Positions 12,120 through 23,141 of a stretch of 64,000 nt of DNA are shown piece after piece. The DNA is from Haliclona indistincta (Eukaryota > Porifera > Demospongiae > Haplosclerida > Chalinidae). The stretch is taken from NCBI GenBank assembly GCA_964017065.1, contig OZ024787.1:10403666-10467665 (forward strand). Direction: 5' to 3'. Made by a program: the position numbers and the translations under genes. Every line of letters starts with the position of its first letter. Positions within the stretch are counted from its first letter, which is position 1. The notes beneath the pieces were generated by a model. That model was given only the letters and a program-made list of their open reading frames with translations. It did no database searches and was not told where the DNA came from.

Positions 12120-12510
12120 TGCTTTAGTGTATCTCCATGACAACAAGAGGATAGCTCACTGTGATATTAAGAGCGAAAATATTCTACTCGATTCTAACGA
12201 CAGAGTCAAGTTAGCCGACTTTGGCCTTAGTACAGTGAAAAGTGCTACAGAAATGACTCTACGTATCTGCTCTTCAAGCTGGTCAAGGTACTCCTCGATA
12301 CTCCGCTCCTGAAGTTCTTCGTAGAGAGCTGAGTCAAAGTGTCAGCTGTTTCCAACAGATATCTATTCACTGGCTATAGTAGTGTTTACAGAAGAAGAGC
12401 CGTTTGATGGTCTCAACTTGAACCAGTTAGAGAGGTATGTAGGAAATGAAGGTCTCCGGTCCACTTCTAAGAACAATACACCAATAGATGACTCATTTGT
12501 TGTACGATAG
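12120..12510 (+). pseudogene. Protein kinase catalytic-core fragment with frameshifts
   Basis: After a possible acceptor at about 12126 the sequence reads [20 protein letters not shown] and then VKLADFGLS: the HxDxxxxN catalytic loop and the DFG motif. The frame shifts near 12256 into [11 protein letters not shown] (activation segment and APE) and again near 12350 into TDIYSLAIVVF...EEPF (subdomain IX). N-lobe exons with the ATP-binding motifs are not visible. Two frame changes within 250 bases point to a pseudogene or a badly decayed duplicate. HCD in place of HRD is a natural variant in some kinases. Confidence 0.65.
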
Positions 12511-14580
12511 AGTGGTTTCAAATCGACCAAAAGCATAAGATTACAAAAAAGTAAAAAAATTATTATCAATAATAATTGACATTTCCTGACGTATGATATT
12601 GCACCTATCAATCGTAACCCCACTCCCGGGTGAGGTTTTGATAAGGGGTTTGAACTGAAATTCGGCCCCGAGAGTGAGAATTTTGAATTGTGCATGAGCG
12701 AATTACAACACAAATGGCTGGTCATTTGTCAAATCTCTACAGTAGGCCCATGCCAATGGTGGGGATTTGAAAATTGCTTGCCCCATGGGTGGGTGATTCG
12801 AATTTTTGTTAGGTCAAATTCCACCGTGCTATGCCCCACCCTTGCCTGGGAGGGGGGTTAAACAATTTATAGGTGCATAATATCGGTGCAGGACATTAAT
12901 TTATCAGCACAGCACACTTAGTTCCAGTGCTGCAGGGTGGAAAATTTTAAGGATATTTGGATCACACATTACTGCAGCAGGAAATCTTGATAAGTTTCTT
13001 GAAAGCTTTATACACTAACCAAACATGTTCTGCTACATGCATGTAAAGAATGCCATTTTGTGTCATGCGTGTGTCAAATTTCTGAGATATAAAGCAAAAA
13101 GTTAAATTAATATCAAAAATACATTTTTGTGTTCCACTGTAGTTAAAACACCATGTGTAGTACATGGTGACCAATACTAATATTGTATTTATTTGGTGAG
13201 TTCACAAGGATGTATAGGTAAAACAAGAAACGAAACAGCCCAACTGCTGACTCTACAGCATTGACATGCTAGCACACTCACGAGGCTCTACCATGCGCAG
13301 TCATTAGTATATGTATGGATCAGAATGCATGATGATGCACTGTTGACATAGGCAACATAATGTATCGCAACAGTACCTCATAATAATTATGATGAGGGTG
13401 TACATGAGTTAGTGCTGTTAACGTTGTATCAGAAACATGTCTTCAAGGATGTTACTTTTAAAATTCACATTTAATTTCGTGTATTCCTGCAAGTAACACA
13501 TGCATGCAAGTGTTGTTCTACAATGATCAAACATATAAATCCAGTCTTTCCTTGGTTTGCTTGGTGAACAGAAAATTTGCTCCGGCTGTTTGAGATCGCC
13601 ATGCATGTGTCAAAGTTGGTATGATTGTCAAAATAATTTACAGTACATGAAATATTTATCATGTACTTCCTTCACTTTGTAAAAATCACTATTAATTTTT
13701 ACGGAGCCTACTGTACTCTTATAGTGTTACGTGTGTATGTGCATACATGCAAATGTCTGTGAAATAATACATTATGGTTGTGCGGGAATCCCAAGAATGA
13801 ATGCAGCTCTCGTGACCTTTGTCTTGATGAAAATTAAGCTGCTTCGCTTTCTTCTGTGAAGTGACCATGCATGCACTCTTTATCAGATGACTTCTATACA
13901 GAACGCAAGTCAAACAAAATCAGAGGTAATATAATTTGTTTGAGCATTATAGCATGCATGACTCAGCTATAGCATCTGAGCTGCTCTAGCTGTATTCAGC
14001 CTGAAGACTAGCTTGCAGCAATACTCATCCACCCACTCACCCCCATTGATTCACCTTCACTATAATTATAATTGCTACTCTCACTTCATAAAGATACTAG
14101 CTCCTTTTACAAGTTATGTTGTTACAAGATTTCATAACTAACACCTATAGCGCAATGTAAAGGGCATTACCTGCCCGGTGATGAATCTCATTTGAGGTCC
14201 ACTAGAAAGTAGATGTTGATAGCTGATAACCATATAATTATTAATAGTAATCAGTTCCAAGGAAACAACAACCAGGCGAACCTGTGGATTCCCCTACTTA
14301 CAAGGTGGGCCTCCATAGCCATGCTCGTTGCATTTCGTTACTCTATTGCAATTATAATTGATTTTATCAAAAAAATTAAATATTTTATTAATTGAACAAA
14401 TCATAATGTGATTACAATCAAGAATGTATTAGGATCAATAGCAAATTAGCATAATTATACCAGATACAAGCACAAAATTAATGACTTCAAACAAAAAACC
14501 AAACAATACAATTAGCTAATACTCCACATTAACAAACACAAAAAGATACATGTAGTTGGCAGTTACAAAATCAAACAGCT
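12511..14580. other. Gene-poor AT-rich spacer between the two TRAF blocks
   Basis: No gene is supported. Parts of 13000-13270 are related, in inverted orientation and rearranged order, to 20930-21345 inside an eIF3d intron: AACCAAACATGTTCT, ATTTTGTGTCATG and AAACAAGAAACGAAACAG are shared. This is probably a dispersed repeat. Confidence 0.4.
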
Positions 14581-14726
14581 ACTTTGAACATGATTATTGA
14601 TGTTGTACAGCTAGTTCGAACATGATTACTGATGGTTTGAACATGATTACAGCTAGTTTGAACATGATTACTGATGGTTTGAACATGATTACAGCTAGTT
14701 TGAACATGATTACTGATGTTACAAAC
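14581..14726. repeat. Tandem repeat TTTGAACATGATTAC with alternating spacers
   Basis: The unit TTGAACATGATTAC recurs about six times, alternating with CTGATGG and AGCTAG spacers, giving a higher-order period of about 40 bases. It lies just 3' of the second TRAF gene. Confidence 0.8.
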
Positions 14727-14787
14727 ACACAAACGAATTAATGGTAAAGTAAATAAAAATCGTAATTATCAATACCAAAAAAAATTG

Positions 14788-17700
14788 TTACATTACTGCG
14801 CAGCCACCTTTCACGTCGATTTTGTAGATTCTGAATCGCAGGCAGTCGTCTTGAAGATACTCTGTGTTGGTAGAGCGATCGTAGCGCAAGGAAGAGTGCG
14901 ATATAAACGTATGAAATCCCCAAACCAGTCCCTCCTTTCCTTCAACTACTCGTACCATACGATTGGGTACTCGGACATACATGGTTTTAAAAACAAATCT
15001 CCTGTTCTCGCGCCAGTTTAGTAACATAATACTAATATCACCAACAAACGGCCAGCGCAACCGATCATCATATTCACCTGCCATGATCTGAACAAACACT
15101 GAAACGTGTGTATTTTTGCCATTACCAAAACCATTTGCATGTACAACGAGGCACATCTTGTAGCCACGTGGATGAGTGTAAAATGGAGCACTGGTAAAGC
15201 AGTTGGCAAAATGCTTACGTTTTGAAAACTCATTCACTGTGCACTCAAACACTGACTGGTAGAAATGGCGAGGATTTTGCCAAGTAGGAGTTTTCAGCAG
15301 AAGAGGGGTAGAATAGACAGTTACTTGTTTTACTCGAAATCGCAGTGAATCATTTCGAAGATACTCAGTGTTGGTGGAGCGGTTGTAGCGTAAAGATGAA
15401 TGCGATATGAACTGAGAATATCCCCAGTTTTTTCCAAGATCTCCTTCAATAACTCGCACTAAACCACTAGATGCATTGATATTAAGTGTCTTCTCGTGAT
15501 GTCCTTTGTCCTCAATCCAATTTAGAAGCATTAATTCAACAACCCCAGCAAACGGCCATTGCAACTGTTCATCATTATCACCTGACATGATAGTGACAAA
15601 CACTGAAACATCTTCACCATCACCTTCACCATTGGCAAATACTTTAAGGCACATTTTGTAGCCCTTGTAGTGAGAGTAAAAAGGAGGACTATAAAAGATG
15701 TTATTGAACTGCTTGCGTTTCAAAAAGTTCTTCAGTGTAAATTCACACACTGACTGGTAGGCAATGCGGGGATCTTGCCAGGATGGAGTCAAGAGTGAAT
15801 CAGGACTCAAGGGAGTGGAATAGACGGCTACTTTCTTCACTTGCAAACGCAGTGAGTCATTTAGAAGATACTCAGTGTTAGTGGATCGGTTGTAGTGCAA
15901 AGATGAGTGTAATATGAACTGAGATCGTCCCAAACATTTTCCATAATCTCCTTCAAGAACTCGCACTAAACCATCGAATCTATCAATTGAAACGGACTTC
16001 TTGTAGTGCCTCTTGTCCTCTCGCCAATTTAGTAGTACAAATTCAATATCTCCAACAAACGGCCATTGCAAATGGTCATCATTATCACCTGCCATAAGCT
16101 GGGCATACACTGAGACATGCGTATCCTTACCACTACCATCACCATTGGCGTACACTTTAAGGCGCATCTTGTAGCCATGTTGGTGGGTATAAAATGAAGG
16201 ACCACAACATGTGTTATTGAATTGCTTGCGCTTTGAAAATTCGTTCAATGTAAATTCACACAATGACTGAGAAACACAGTGAGAATTTTGCCAAGAAGGG
16301 ACCATAAGTGGGAAAGGAGTGGAATATACAGCCACTTGTTCCACTCGTAGGCGCAGAGAATCATTGCAAAGATATTCTGTATTGCTGGCTGGATCATAGG
16401 CGAGTGAGGAATGGGAGATGAACTGATGATATCCCCAAGTCTTTCCCATCATACCTTGCAGAATTCTAACAAATTCACTGGATGCATTAATTGAGACAGT
16501 CTTTCTGAAGTGTCCCTTGTCTTCACGCCAGTTTAACAGCATAATATTAATGTCTCCAACAAATGGCCATTGCAGCTGGCTATCATTATCACCAGCTATG
16601 AGACGAACATACACCGTAACGTGAGTGCCCTTGCCACTGCCCACACCATTGGCATACACTTCAATGCACATCTTGTAGCCTTGTTGATGTGTATAAAACA
16701 AAGGACTGTAATACGTGTTGTTTAACTCCTTGCGTTTTGAGAATTCGTACAGTGTAAATTCACACACTGAGGAAGAACTTTTAAGCTGAATGGGGGTGGA
16801 GTAGACAGCTACTTGCTTTATTCGAAAATGCAGAGAATCACCGTGAAGATACTCTGTGTTAGTAGAACGGTTGTAGGATAGGCTGGAATGCGATACAAAT
16901 TCATGAAAGCCAAATGCCATACCAGATGTTCCTTCAGTAACTTTATCAAGACCACTGACTACACCAATTGACAAAGTCTTAATATGATGCCCTTTGTCTT
17001 TCCTCCAGTTAACCAATTCAACAACTATATCTCCAACAAACGGCCATTGCAGTTGGTCATCATTATCACCTGCCAAAATTTGGACATAAACAGAAACATG
17101 TGTACCTCTCCCACTGCCTTCACCATTAGCAAACACATTAAGGCACATCTTATAGCCATGTCGATGAGTATTCAAAAAAGAACTGAAGAATTGATTTTTG
17201 AGCTGCTTGCGCTTCGAAAATTCAGTTAAAGTGAATTCACATATTGACTTGGAATCCTGCAAAAAAGGAGCAGGTACCACAAGAGGGCTGTGGGAGTGAA
17301 TAGTAGCTGTATTAACTCTCAATCGTACTGAGTTGTTCTGGAGATACACCGTGTTAGTGGAGCGGTTGTAGGAGAGGAGCAAGTGATGGATGAATTGACT
17401 AGATCTTGGTGATATCTTGGTACCATTCTTAGCCACTCGATAATATTCACTGTTCATAGTCACAGTTCGTTCATGATTACCCTTGTTCTCCCTCCAGTTA
17501 AGAAGCTCAATAGCGACATCCACTTCCAGAGGCCAGGCCAGCTGGTCATCGTGCTTTGCTTTTAAAAGACCAACAAAAACTGACATATGCGAGCCTTTTC
17601 CGAGATCTTTTCCATTAGGAAACACTACTAGACACAATTTGTAGCCATTTGCGTGTGTGTAGAAAGGAGGGCTAACCCACTCGGTGTTAGCTTCTTTCAT

Positions 17701-18183
17701 CTTCAGGAAGTCATTAATACGAAACACAATCGGCAGTAACCTGAATTCAAGTTTGCTACAATAGCTTCTCGTGTGGCTCTCCATAGCAGAGCTACGAACG
17801 CGCTTACCGCACCCAAGGGGGCAATCAACCAAAATGTAACCGCATCTCGTCGACGATCGCGAAGGATCTAAGTGCTCTTTTAAGTAAATTAGTTCCCCCA
17901 CCCACTGGCAGCCCTCCTCGTTGTGCTCGCAGCGTACCTTGAGGCTATTCACTTGGCGCTGGAGGTGCTTGTTTAGTCGCGCGTCCTTTGCGCCGTTTGG
18001 TTCGCGACACTCAGGGCATTGATCTTTACCGCTAGCCAATAAGCGACCACGACACGTGTAGCAGAGATAATGGCCGCATTCGGTAAGGAACGGTTGTAAC
18101 AGCGGCTCAACGCAAATTGGACAGAGATACTCGTTAGGTGGCTCACTGACAAACTTGTAATCATTAGCAACGGAGTCCATCAT
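14788..18183 (-). CDS. RING / TRAF zinc finger protein with six tandem MATH domains (copy 2)
   Basis: Intronless, 1131 codons, and nearly identical to the gene at 7843-11271. It has the same C3HC4 RING, zinc-finger region and six MATH repeats with FYTH..GYKMC, HVSVYV, LQWPF and LLNW signatures. The fourth to sixth repeats and the N-terminal 150 residues are the closest to copy 1; the linkers after repeats 1-3 differ by small indels and substitutions. This copy starts MMDSVAND, one codon longer than copy 1. An open frame over 3.4 kb in both copies indicates selection. Its promoter shares CTCGCGTAGCG and TATCACGTGAGCAT with copy 1. A ubiquitin-ligase or adaptor role is inferred from the domains only. 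Confidence 0.85.
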   Translation of the reverse strand: MMDSVANDYKFVSEPPNEYLCPICVEPLLQPFLTECGHYLCYTCRGRLLASGKDQCPECREPNGAKDARLNKHLQRQVNSLKVRCEHNEEGCQWVGELIYLKEHLDPSRSSTRCGYILVDCPLGCGKRVRSSAMESHTRSYCSKLEFRLLPIVFRINDFLKMKEANTEWVSPPFYTHANGYKLCLVVFPNGKDLGKGSHMSVFVGLLKAKHDDQLAWPLEVDVAIELLNWRENKGNHERTVTMNSEYYRVAKNGTKISPRSSQFIHHLLLSYNRSTNTVYLQNNSVRLRVNTATIHSHSPLVVPAPFLQDSKSICEFTLTEFSKRKQLKNQFFSSFLNTHRHGYKMCLNVFANGEGSGRGTHVSVYVQILAGDNDDQLQWPFVGDIVVELVNWRKDKGHHIKTLSIGVVSGLDKVTEGTSGMAFGFHEFVSHSSLSYNRSTNTEYLHGDSLHFRIKQVAVYSTPIQLKSSSSVCEFTLYEFSKRKELNNTYYSPLFYTHQQGYKMCIEVYANGVGSGKGTHVTVYVRLIAGDNDSQLQWPFVGDINIMLLNWREDKGHFRKTVSINASSEFVRILQGMMGKTWGYHQFISHSSLAYDPASNTEYLCNDSLRLRVEQVAVYSTPFPLMVPSWQNSHCVSQSLCEFTLNEFSKRKQFNNTCCGPSFYTHQHGYKMRLKVYANGDGSGKDTHVSVYAQLMAGDNDDHLQWPFVGDIEFVLLNWREDKRHYKKSVSIDRFDGLVRVLEGDYGKCLGRSQFILHSSLHYNRSTNTEYLLNDSLRLQVKKVAVYSTPLSPDSLLTPSWQDPRIAYQSVCEFTLKNFLKRKQFNNIFYSPPFYSHYKGYKMCLKVFANGEGDGEDVSVFVTIMSGDNDEQLQWPFAGVVELMLLNWIEDKGHHEKTLNINASSGLVRVIEGDLGKNWGYSQFISHSSLRYNRSTNTEYLRNDSLRFRVKQVTVYSTPLLLKTPTWQNPRHFYQSVFECTVNEFSKRKHFANCFTSAPFYTHPRGYKMCLVVHANGFGNGKNTHVSVFVQIMAGEYDDRLRWPFVGDISIMLLNWRENRRFVFKTMYVRVPNRMVRVVEGKEGLVWGFHTFISHSSLRYDRSTNTEYLQDDCLRFRIYKIDVKGGCAVM

Positions 18184-18299
18184 AGTAGTAAAACTTGATC
18201 AACAGTCTTCCCTGATTTTCTACTCAGCAACATCTACATGTATGTAGCAAAGGCGGGAAGTTTCCTAACTTCCTCGCGTAGCGGGATCGAGTCGTTATC

Positions 18300-18500
18300 A
18301 CGTGAGCATTCGATCTGCGCTTTGTCCGCAGGATCCTTCTTTTAAACTTTGTGGTGCACCATGTGAGGATGCTCTTCACTTTGTCTCGTGCTGCCCTAGT
18401 CTCGCCACTGCAAGGCTTTCCCTCCTCTCGTCTGCTTCTAGTCTAGCGATCTCGCTCGGGGCTCCGCCCCGTAACCCCGCCCATCGAGGGTCTAGCTAGC
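18300..18500 (+). mobile_element. 3' end fragment of a non-LTR retroelement
   Basis: The frame reads CPQDPSFKLCGAPCEDALHF followed by VSCCPSLATARLSLL. The C..CG.P.ED..HF...CP pattern is typical of the zinc-binding tail after reverse transcriptase in many LINE-type elements. No polymerase core is present. It starts directly beside the TRAF copy 2 promoter. Confidence 0.5.
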
Positions 18501-18551
18501 AAGCTAGACTACAAGACTACATTGCTTCTAGGCTAACATTGCTTCCCGACC

Positions 18552-19319
18552 CAGAGGAGGTTGGAAGCATTAGTATGCGCACGTGATTTTTAGGCTGGTT
18601 ATTATGCGCACGTGATTTACGAATGCATAGCTAACGTTCCATCGTGAGGCGTGGCTCAATGGCGCTAGCATACAGCACTCCAAATCATCCGTGGATTCTT
18701 TCTAAAATTGTATTGCAAAGAGCTTGATTACTGGTCTTACTTAAAGTTATGATCTTAGAGTACTGGTTTAGCTATTTTGCATATTGCACTGCAGCAGTTT
18801 CTGTGTTCTGTATGTCATGAAATTTATGAAGAAGTAGCACAGCTCCAGTAGACAGCACACTTATGCTGGGTTAAAAAATCTTTCTGCTGTGAAACAGGTT
18901 AATTTTAAGCAACTTTCTTAGTTCTAGCTCTGACCAGGTCTCGTCAGCTGTATATTGGGTTTTGCAGATAACAATGGAGCTGTCTCTTCGCTCGCCGTTT
19001 TTAAACGCCAAGATTTTGCTTCAGGACGTCTGTAGCAGACTTGTCAATAAGCTGATTGCTTGCACGAACAATAACTGTAGTGTTTCCACTTTTGAGAATC
19101 TCTACTACTTTCTCGCCCCTAGCACCTCGGGGACCCTTGGGTTGGACCGGGTAGATCGCATTTTTGTAATCTGCTTTGCAAGAGCTTTCGATTGATACTA
19201 AATTCGTCCAATTCCGTCCAGAGAATTTGGGTAAAATTGACAACTAAGATTCGCCATACATTTTGATTTGGAGTTGTACATGTCACGTGACTGAATATTA
19301 ATGCTTCCAACCTCCTCTG
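18552..19319. mobile_element. Non-autonomous element with about 22-bp terminal inverted repeats
   Basis: The left end CAGAGGAGGTTGGAAGCATTA is matched inverted at the right end (TAATGCTTCCAACCTCCTCTG), 768 bp apart. Both ends carry subterminal CACGTGA. No transposase is recognisable inside; the internal open frames of 60-80 codons look like noise. The target-site duplication is unclear. Confidence 0.6.
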
Positions 19320-19840
19320 TTCCTAGCACTTTTTCCCCGGAATGTCTGGGATAGAATCTGATTGGTCAGAAGGCCAAGTCTTACGTAATACAATTAACCC
19401 ACATCGATAATAGAATGATGGCATTGAAGATATGACTGTAGCCTTTTGCCTGACGTTCTCGACCGTACTATCAGAGCTGCATTTGTCAGCATCGGTTATG
19501 AAAGTCTGACAGACAATCAGCGTGCGTCTTGCTCTTATTCTACCTGAGTTTGTCAAGGGAAAGACGTTTTCGTCGGCCTCCCGACTGGAGAACGCTAGAG
19601 TCTATACCTGCTGTCTAGACGTCTTCGCCTTCGTAGACTGTCTCCCTCGTCTAACGTGCAAGTACATACTAGACACTTGCATTGCAGGTGCAAATTCCAA
19701 CATTAATTTTATACGGATTCATTCGTGTTACGTAACTCTTGCACACGAAAAGCCCAGGAAAGTGCAACTAAAGCCACCAGACCCTCTCACGAGCAATTAA
19801 GCGAGGGGTGTGGTCTGCGGACGAGACTACTCTGTTTCCC

Positions 19841-20227
19841 GGGGTACTGGTAAAACCAGGAACGGGAAACGAGGAAATAAGAAACGGCGCCATTATTGCA
19901 CTAAAACTACTAAATTCTAAACCCAAGACCCTAAAACCTTCGCCTAACAGCCCAGTATGGACCTAACAGCGCCAGCATGGACCTAACGGCGCCAGTATGG
20001 ACCTAACAGCGCCCAGTACTATTATGGCATGTTAGGCGAATACTGAGCGCTGTTAGGTCCATACTGGCGCCGTTAGGTCCATACTGGCGCTGTTAGGTCC
20101 ATACTGGGCGCTGTTAGGCGAAGGTTTTTAGGGTCTTGGGTTTAGGATTTAGTAGTTTTAGTGCAGTAATGGCGCCGTTTCTTATTTCCCATTTCTTATT
20201 TCCCGTTCCTGGTTTTACCAGTACCCC
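19841..20227. mobile_element. 387-bp near-palindromic hairpin element with internal repeats
   Basis: GGGGTACTGGTAAAACCAGG at the left recurs inverted at the right (CCTGGTTTTACCAGTACCCC). The inversion continues over about 180 bases per arm: GAAACGGCGCCATTA, TTTTAGTGCA, GGGTCTTGGGTTTAG, CCTTCGCCTAACAG. The centre consists of tandem TATGGACCTAACAGCGCCAG-type units on one arm and their complement on the other, around a loop near TACTATTATGGCA. The flanks TGTTTCCC and TGTTCCC may be an imperfect 8-base duplication, as in hAT-type insertions (inference). Confidence 0.75.
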
Positions 20228-20520
20228 TGTTCCCGACCCTTCTTGAAACCCACGTGACTTTCTTTGATGTTGTCCAGGGCGTGCGTTGGATTGCAAGTGC
20301 CTCCAGCGTTTCTGTATCGTGTTCCTACAAGAATTGCGTGACGCTCGTGCCTCTCTGTTATCTTCACTCTAATTTTGCCGACAACTCTCCGTTCGCGGAG
20401 GCAAGAAATAATAAAGAGCATAATCATAAGCACATACATCAAAAATGAATCGGTACAAACTGCAGCAGTTCATTAATTTTCTTATTCATGATTCATTCTG
20501 ATCCTGCACAGGGAGAATTT

Positions 20521-21613
20521 TTAAATCACATAACTATAATACTTAATACCTTTCTCATCAGCAGATCCATCCGATTCACTGCCACTCTCCTCTGATTCAA
20601 ACTCTTCTTCCGAGACCGAATATATCCGAACAACCGGCTAAAAGAAAATTCAAAAACTTGCACTTCCTTCTCCCCTCTTTACTTACATTATTAGCGTCCT
20701 TCAATATCAGATACTTGCCCAAGTCTAGTTCTCTACAATAGTCTATAATGGCGTGAAGGATGCCCCAGGCATTGCCGACATCAAGGTTGAGCTGCTGTGC
20801 AAACTGCTCTGGTCTCTCTTGACGGATACCCAGTATCTCATGTTTTGAGGAATCCTTACTGTACTGCCTTGAAATGAAGCTAGAAAACAACAAGAGAGTA
20901 TGGTCACAAACTCAGCTGTACTATAGAAACACACACACATGTACAGTGGAACACACGAAGAGAGTGAAAATGTGTTTTTGATATTTTGCTTCATATATCA
21001 TAAATTAACTGGACCATTTCCATGTTGCATGCATGAAAATTATCCCCTATCCTTACTGAATCCCATGAAGTATATGGCTTCTTGTCACGTGACATGCACA
21101 TGACACAAAATGACGCTCTTTACGTGCATGTAGTAGAACATGTTTGGTTACTGATCTCAGCAACTTTTTGTAGTTAAGAAGATATTTGAACTATGCTTGT
21201 AGCTAGATCGATTCATCAGGTTCTTCTGAATAGGCAGTGACTGTGCATGGTAGAACGCAAGGTGCTAGTATAGAGCTAGAGCATGTAATGTTGTAGAGTC
21301 AGCAGTTGGAGCTGTTTCGTTTCTTGTTTTACCTACACCTAGTTGACAAGCTCAATTCAAGCACAGCAACAAGGACCGTGACATTATTCAATAATTTGTG
21401 TTACTAAACATCAAATAAAAAATTCTAAACTACACATGCACTTACTAACCCACACTTGAAGATGGACGATCCGCCTAACATAGCTGCCAGCACCCACTTG
21501 GCTATCTTACAGCTGTTGTTCTTGAGCTCAGTAGCAAACACTGCTCCTCTCTGACGATTGAGGTTTTTTCTCCAATCAACATGGTTACCACCAGAATGCT
21601 GAGGGGAGAGAGA

Positions 21614-21656
<43 letters not shown>

Positions 21657-21691
21657 AGGGAGGGAGGGAGGGAGGGAGGGAGGGAGGGAGG

Positions 21692-21767
<76 letters not shown>

Positions 21768-22446
21768 AAAAAGAAGTTACACATGAATGTGTGTGTATTA
21801 GATACCTTTGGGTCCCATTCATTGAGTGATCTGATGTTGACAAAGACGTCAGGCTCTCCCTTTGGATCAGATGGAGGCATCACAGCATCGTACTTACACC
21901 TCACTACCATCCCCACGCCATCCTTGAGATAAAACTTGCGATAACTGGAAAAGCCAAAAAAAGAGGAAGAGCTAGAAGAGGGATGACTGTACCGATAAGC
22001 GACAGAAGCGATTTCTTCAGAGTCATCCTCAATGAAAGGGTTAGGGTGCTTTAGACGATGAAACCGCCCATACTTTGAGGAAAAAGAATTTAAAATAATC
22101 ACCCATTCTCTCTCTAAAAGCTGGTTAACATTATGTTACTTTGTGCAATAAAAATAAAAATGCAAATGAAAACACCGCTACACGATACAATGAATTACAA
22201 GACTAGTTTTTTGTTGTGGACATTTATCAGAATACAACGTAAAATGTGGGGCTTAGTCTCTGCTGCTCACCATGAGCATCTGCTGTGAGAAGTTCTGGTT
22301 GATGTAGGTCGCCTCTACAGCAAGGCTCTGAGGAGAGTTGATGCCTGTTTCATCTTGAGGAGGTTGCTTGGCTGTCTCACTGACAGTGAGGTAGTCTGGA
22401 GGGGAAGAATGAGAGAGATACATACTGTCACTCACTCACCCACTTA

Positions 22447-22513
<67 letters not shown>

Positions 22514-23089
22514 AGCATTCAGTCACTTACCGAATCGTGAATCGTCTCTTTTATCGAAGAACACATAATCACCAACACGCTAAGGAGAACATTTTTTATT
22601 GGTCAGTTGTATTCCTGTACTCTACTTACATGTACTACAATGTCCCACGAGTATTTCGAGCGTGTCATTGTCATAAGAGTAGCCAGTATGGCGTCAGTAG
22701 CAAACACTTTACAATCGCTGCATTCTGGACTCCTAGCTAACTGTGTAAGAGAAGAGAGAGGGAGACAGGAGAGAACTTTCATCACAGACCTTTCTCAACA
22801 AAAAATAGTCTGTGTTATCTAATAGAGTCTTGCTATGTAACAGTTTTTTTGGACTCACTTTTCGAAAGATGGGATCGTTTGAAGTAGACACAGTATGAAA
22901 GACTCGATCGAATTTTGCCAGTTTCTGAGGAAACTTGACAGACACAGATTTTTCCTTGCGACTATCATAGTAGCCAACAGCACCACACAGATAACTGAGA
23001 GAGAGAATAGAGGAAGGAAGAAAAAGAAAGAGAAGGAGGAACAAGAGAGAGAGAGAGTAGAGGAAGGAAGAAAAAGAAAGAGAAGGAGG

Positions 23090-23141
<52 letters not shown>

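Noticed and set aside
21425..22102. 225-codon minus-strand open frame with Ser/Leu/Pro-rich middle
   Set aside because: It reads through the (CT)n intron of eIF3d; its two ends are true exons but the low-complexity middle is intronic and bounded by a donor and an acceptor.
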